NCBI GenBank assembly: GCA_029817715.1 | Contig: JARUPY010000395.1 | Span: forward strand, 434,001 to 498,000 | Direction: 5' to 3' | Length of the DNA: 64,000 nucleotides | Source: Melastoma dodecandrum | Lineage: Eukaryota; Streptophyta; Magnoliopsida; Myrtales; Melastomataceae | Shown: positions 59,118 through 64,000 of the stretch, piece by piece | How the letters are laid out: each line of letters begins with the position of its first letter | How positions within the stretch are numbered: the stretch's first letter is position 1 | Made by a program: the position numbers and the translations under genes | The notes under the pieces: model-generated | The model's input: only the letters and a program-made list of their open reading frames with translations | Told to the model about the DNA's origin: nothing | Database searches by the model: none

Positions 59118-59692
59118 ATGATGTACTCTGCCTCAACTGGATGATTAACGTTGTATCCAATCGTTGTGTCTCTCAGCTCAGGAATTCATTAAAGAGGCCA
59201 AAGACAAATATTATTATGAAGTGATTACAATGATTTGACACAAGTTAAACTTAATCAATCAATTAATAAAAATACATACATGAAAAATTATACATCCCCC
59301 CTAAAAACCCAGAACAATACTTCCCCTACAATTTTAAGCATTCATAAGAATAAATGATCAGAAAATATTAAAAGAGTTAGGATAATTTGTTTATCATATT
59401 TGTTTCTGACTGACATTTTCCTGTGAAGTTTATTCTTTTCTATTTATTTTATTTTTATTGTATGATCATGCAACGTTGACAAACAATCTGATTTTGATTT
59501 AATATTTCATTACCGGAGACTTTTCACGACTTAAAATGTTAAAACATAAATATATGTGACTTAATAATAATTCTTGTTATACAAAAAAAAGTCTCCACCC
59601 ATGTACACGTGCGTGATTTGTATTACACGAGGATCCGAGTCCGCTCGCCTTATGCCTTCCTCTTGATACATCGACTCGAGTGTCGGGGTACT

Positions 59693-59697
<5 letters not shown>

Positions 59698-59741
<44 letters not shown>
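59698..59741. repeat. (AT)n microsatellite
   Basis: About 21 AT repeats. It sits exactly where CRP2 coding sequence would run into its 3' part (compare 44588), so it has replaced or split the end of that gene. Confidence 0.95.
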
Positions 59742-59744
<3 letters not shown>

Positions 59745-60017
59745 GAAGCGCATTCCATTTGGCACTGGATCTTCTGATCTGAAATGGAAGGGTAAGAAGA
59801 ATCGAGGTCCGGGGTCGGCTGCCTCCATTTTCTGCGGACACAATCCTGGTAGCAAGCTCGGTCGCATTTTTCTTGCTTGCCTTTACATTCTTTGTCGCAA
59901 CTTGCCTCGCAGGGGGTTAATCCCGCGAAGGCCACCGTCCATATAGAGCATCATTATCAAGAACGAAATAATCATCAGCGCTGCCTAACACCGGCATCAA
60001 TTTCTTCGAAGTCATAT
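59742..60017 (-). pseudogene. Second copy of the cysteine-rich peptide (CRP2), frame broken
   Basis: The ATG at 60017 and first residues (MTSKKLMPV) match CRP1, but a 1-nt insertion right after shifts the signal-peptide frame. The mature part is still open in the other frame: TPCEASCDKECKGKQEKCDRA, then CYQDC, then IQCQMEC. It retains a regular C-x3-C-x3-C...C-x3-C-x3-C pattern that CRP1 has lost in part. The 3' end is interrupted by the AT microsatellite. The upstream TATA box is conserved near 60090. Confidence 0.7.
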
Positions 60018-60529
60018 TCGAAGGAAGAAATTTCTTTGTACGGTGTGTTTCGTAGTTAGATGTGGATATCAAATGGGTGCAGCATTCATTTATATATACC
60101 CAATTTTCCATCTAAAAAAGCCAATTTTTTTCATATATGGGTATTTAATAATACTTATTCTCTTTTATTTTTTGGTAAATTACCACCCCAACAAAACAAT
60201 TATATGAAATTATCCAAAATATATCTAAAGGTTTAAAATAACTTGAAAATTTTACTTCTTATTTCTTTTTACCCGAGATTCGTCTCGACTAATTTGGACT
60301 TGATCCGAGTAAGACAGTCGGCTACGGTGGATGGGTCTTCTTATAGGGGTGAATGTATATGGTATGTTTCGAATCCAATACTTCCTTAATCAAAGTCAAG
60401 CTTCCTACCACTTAGACAAACTTCATATTATTCCAACATATAAATTATTTGATTGTTATAAATTTGGTTGTGATAGTCGTTTATTTGATAGGTAAGCAAC
60501 ATACAACTAATTTAAATGGCTATTCTTTA

Positions 60530-61690
60530 ATGGCAGAAAAGTTAGCAGAAATTTAGATAGATTTTGCTTATTTTAATTAGGGTTTAAGGTTTAGGGTTTA
60601 GGGTTTAGGGAATTGGAGTCATTCAAAAATTATGTACTTTGCCTCAAGAAACGAAAATAAGAATCCAACACAGAATTATTATGTAATATGCCCCAACATG
60701 ATGTTTTTTGTTGTGGCAAATTTATGTATCCGAGGAGAAAATAAAAACTTAGGGAATTTTAACTGACAACAACAACATTTTGGTTTATTTAAGAAAGGAG
60801 AGCGTCTCTTTTTGTTAGACATGTTGTAAAACTTTATTATTTTGCCAATCAATTAATAACTAGTGACAATAAATTATGATTTTCGATCTTTGACATAACT
60901 AAATAAACGGATCTGAACACATAACTAGAATTTTACGACATAAGAAAGAGATATGAATTGACTGACAACCCTACAATTATTCCTTTGATAATATTTTAAA
61001 GATAAAAATATATTTACAAAATAAATAAAAAAACACAAGAGTATAATTCTTACCATGTCTTCCTTTAGCTGAAGTCATGTTGTTGTTTCCACCCCATTTT
61101 GATAATATATTTGAGAGATTAACTTATATAAATTTATTATATTATTTCCGCTTCGGGGGTATCCAGGTTGTGTTAATATGGTTTTGATAAAAACTTACAG
61201 AAGCTGACTTCCATAGAGATAAATACTAAGTTGATGCGAAATTATTTTTGCAGTCGAGCTTGAAATATTATATTAGATAAAATCAATGAATTACTTTGAT
61301 TTTATCTCATGGTTTACTTATAGAAAGAAAACCATATTAGGAAAGCATTTAGATATGATTGAAATATATTAATCATTATCAACCAATTTTTGATTGATAA
61401 CAAAATAATACACGGGATCTATCATTTATTAAGATGATTAGTTGTATTTGGAATTTATTTAAATTCACACTTGGAAACTATCCAAAATAAGTCAGAAATA
61501 ATTAATTTATTCCTCCCAGGATTACGATTGTTTAATTAAATCATTAATTTATTATTAATAGGGATCGATTTTCACATTAAGAATATTCTTGTTTTAGAAT
61601 TCCCGCCCTAATCCTATATAAAGGCTAGGTTAAAATGGAGATAATATTTGTTGTCTTGATTGAGAGAAAACTTGTTAAGAGAAAGGATCT
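60530..61690. other. AT-rich spacer with an interstitial telomere-like repeat
   Basis: No gene. Between 60579 and 60610 there are about three to four TTTAGGG units (one degenerate), the plant telomere repeat. Confidence 0.7.
60579..60610 (+). repeat. Interstitial telomeric repeat, (TTTAGGG)n
   Basis: AGGGTTTAAGGTTTAGGGTT and continuation; directly followed by 'gaattggagtcatt', a phrase also found in the TNL LRR tail, which suggests a repair junction. Confidence 0.8.
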
Positions 61691-61696
61691 GCGTTT

Positions 61697-63143
61697 AAGG
61701 GGCTACGCGTGTTCAGGGACACAGAAGACACAGAGGAGATCCGTCATGGCGAAGAGATTGGGGACGAGCTTGTCAAGCGCGTGGTGCCTCCGAGAACTTG
61801 CCATGATGGTGGACAGCCGCAGGGACTCGGTTTCTAGGAAAGTCATCTTGCCCATCTTCTACGAGGTAAGCCCCAACGATGTGAAGCTGCAAACCGATCT
61901 GTACCAGGGCGCTCTCGACAAGCACAGGTAAAGGTACAAGGAAGAGGATGTGAAAAAGTGGGAGGAAGCTCTGAAGAAGGTTGATACAAAAGAGATATGG
62001 GGTAAATAACTCATCACCCATAACATCTCGATTTATTATTATTATTTTTGTTGTTGTTGTTATTATTGCCTATATTCCAACAGCTGTTGTTGTGTGTGAG
62101 CTTGTCCATGTTGTAAGTCGGCAGTTCGTTGAAGAGTTCATCTCCAATTGATTTTGGACAGGAAGGGCAAGTTTGTCAGCGATTTGGTTGTGATTATTCT
62201 GAACAAGCTGAATATCAGTGATAGGAACGAGAATTATCGTCACAACGAGAGATTCGAGCGTTTGCGAGGGCCTTATGAGATGTAGTGATATTGCTTATAA
62301 GCTGGAGGGAATGAGCGATGATCATGCTCTGCAACTCTTCAGTCGGCATGCCTTTCGTGGAGAGAGGCCTCTAGACGAATTTGTTGCTTTATCGAAGAGG
62401 GTTACTAGTACTACCGGAAATCTTCCCTTAGCTTTGGAGGTGATTGGAAGGAACTTACACCGAAAGGAAAAGAATGTATGGGAATATACATTGGAAAAGC
62501 TTCAACGAGTGCCTCACAAAGACATATTGAATAAACTGCGGATCAGCTATGAGATGACTTAGAAGAGAGTAAGAAACACATTTTTCTGGACATTGCATGT
62601 TTCGACCATTATGTGAAGCCAAGGGAGTATGCAAGTTATATGTGGGAAGCCCGTGGTTTTTATCCGAAATGTGGATTGGATGTCCTCCAGAACAGATCTT
62701 TGATAAAGGTACTGTATGTCGATGAACACGATGACAAGTATTGGTTGCATGACTTAATTAGATAGATGGAAAAAGTGGTCATTTGGAGAGATAAAGACAA
62801 GAATTGGATGCATGACATAATAAGAGAGATAGGAAGGGAGATTGTTCATTCCGAGAGCCCTTTTCATAGCCCCGGCATGCGCAGCAGGGCTGTGGGATCC
62901 TTTGGAGGCCCTTGATGCCGTACGCCAAAAGCAGGTAAAAAAATATTAATAATTTCCTAATTTCTTGGATTGGACTTGTACTCTTGCATTCCTCAGTTGT
63001 TTTATTTTGAAGCAGGACACCATCACGCCATCAACCTGCCACATGGTTTCCGCCATTTAACTGGGAAGGAAATCAAGTGCATGTCTAATCTCAGATTTCT
63101 GAACCTGCAAGATGCAGCAGAATTAATTGTGGCTACGCTGGTG
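61697..63143 (+). pseudogene. TNL remnant 6, lacking the P-loop region
   Basis: Starts within the TIR domain ('ggctacgcgtgttcagggacac') with small indels. SSAWCLRELAMMV and VILPIFYEVSPNDVK remain. After intron 1 (acceptor near 62161) the NBS begins, but a deletion joins the linker straight to RIIVTTRDSSVCEGL (about 62226), removing P-loop and kinase-2. GNLPLALEVIG and LRISY follow, then a frameshift near 62560. The MHD region is partly duplicated (YWLHDLIR, then a stop, then NWMHDIIREIGREIV). Exon-3 homology (63018 on) stops at 63143, where Copia DNA begins. More diverged than genes 1-3, so older. Confidence 0.88.
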
Positions 63144-64000
63144 AGAGTTCCCAGGAAGCAATACCAGAAAACAGGACCCAAAACCATCGGATGCCATTTT
63201 CCAGAAAAAACAGTTCTAACCAACACACCCACAGCGACTATCAGTCTGTGCTGCTTATAACAAACCCGCTAACAACCTCTTCCCTTATTTACATTTATGC
63301 CACATTTGTTTTCTTCAGCCTACAGGGCCTTCTGAACTTAAGCGTGGACTTCGAACTTCTTTGCTTTGGTCCTGGACTGCAGCTTCAGCTCACCAACTTC
63401 AATTCGACCCACTTGCTCCAGCTCGCTCACACGCACCCTCAAGATGGAAATTATGTATATCTTCCATTCCCATCTTGTTAAGCAGAAAACTCAGCCTCCC
63501 AGGATGTAAACCTTTTGTAAACAGACCAGCAAGTTGTAATTCCGTCCTCTTGTGCACCACCTTGATCACCCCATTATCAATCTTCTCCCTCGCAAAATGC
63601 AAATCGATCTCGAGGTGCTTTGTTCACTCATGGAACATCGGGTTCTTGCAAATGTACATTGCTGACTTGTTATCATAGTTCAGAGGTATCGGGACCCTTG
63701 TATTTATCCATCATCCAGCAAAGAAATCAGCCATATTACTTCTGTTGTAGTTGTGGCAATTGCTCGATATTCAGCTTCCGTTAAACTTTTCGCAACTGTG
63801 CTCTGCTTCCTTGATCTCCAGCTCACCAACGAGCCCCATAGAAACACACAGAAGCCCGTTGTTGATCTCTGAGTCTCTTGACAGCCTCCCCAATCGCTGT
63901 GAGATTATGCCTGCAAATCTACATCTACTGCGCTTGGGAAGAAAAGTCCCTTTCCTGGAGATCCTTTCAGATACCTCAAGACATAACAAGCTGCATTCCA
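63144..64000 (-). mobile_element. Copia retrotransposon, 3' end (minus strand, runs off the window)
   Basis: The minus strand carries the C-terminal RNase H of Copia pol: near 63780-64000 the RNase H core (in frames with GLLCVS-like and SEINNG-like segments), and at 63399-63602 the typical tail HFAREKIDNG, ELQLAGLFTKGL, LNKMGMEDIHN. At least one frameshift is visible. The 3' LTR should lie between about 63144 and 63395, and the element starts exactly where TNL remnant 6 loses homology (63143/63144, TGAGAG). The 5' part lies beyond the window. Confidence 0.82.

Overview
This window is eudicot nuclear DNA from a disease-resistance gene cluster, mixed with retrotransposons. The evidence is spliced TIR-NBS-LRR (TNL) genes (a class largely absent from monocots), plant LTR elements primed by initiator tRNA-Met, an endogenous caulimovirid fragment and a plant mitochondrial NAD-malic enzyme (NAD-ME) pseudogene. 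The TNLs look most like the flax L6 group. A woody rosid, perhaps in Myrtales, is possible, but that is inference only.

Layout. (1) 1-9005 and 34935-43969 are two copies of one segment, more than 9 kb long. Each copy carries a decayed multi-exon NAD-ME gene followed by a TNL gene. The left copy starts before the window. (2) 9006-31230 lies between the copies. It holds a decayed LTR-like stretch with a 90-bp inverted repeat, a complete but dead Ty3 chromovirus (11204-16589, 5-bp target duplication), a CC-NBS-LRR-type LRR remnant (17.8-19.5 kb), a Ty3 gag-pol fragment whose gag is split by an inversion (22.6-24.25 kb), and a 6.3-kb non-autonomous LTR element with a Copia-like gag scrap (24910-31225, 5-bp target duplication). 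(3) 40.4-63.1 kb is the TNL cluster proper: one intact gene (gene 2, 997 codons), a frameshifted gene (gene 3), three sets of LRR-tail fragments and a TNL remnant. Among them are small secreted cysteine-rich peptide genes or pseudogenes on the minus strand, an array of GC-rich hairpins, an endogenous caulimovirid fragment and, at the right edge, the 3' end of a Copia element.

The four-exon TNL structure (TIR | NBS | short LRR exon | long LRR exon) is conserved across copies, so splice sites can be placed by comparison. Gene 1 lost its LRR frame through a 25-bp deletion. Gene 3 has a 1-nt insertion in the NBS plus later lesions. Gene 2 is open throughout. Genes 1 and 3 share a damaged P-loop with an intact kinase-2 motif, while gene 2 has the reverse.

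The most unusual signal is in the 24.9-31.2 kb element: eight copies of a roughly 37-nt hairpin with a constant CAAA loop. Its stem sequences change between copies in a way that keeps pairing, which suggests selection on a folded RNA (or cruciform DNA) in a retroelement that has lost nearly all coding capacity.
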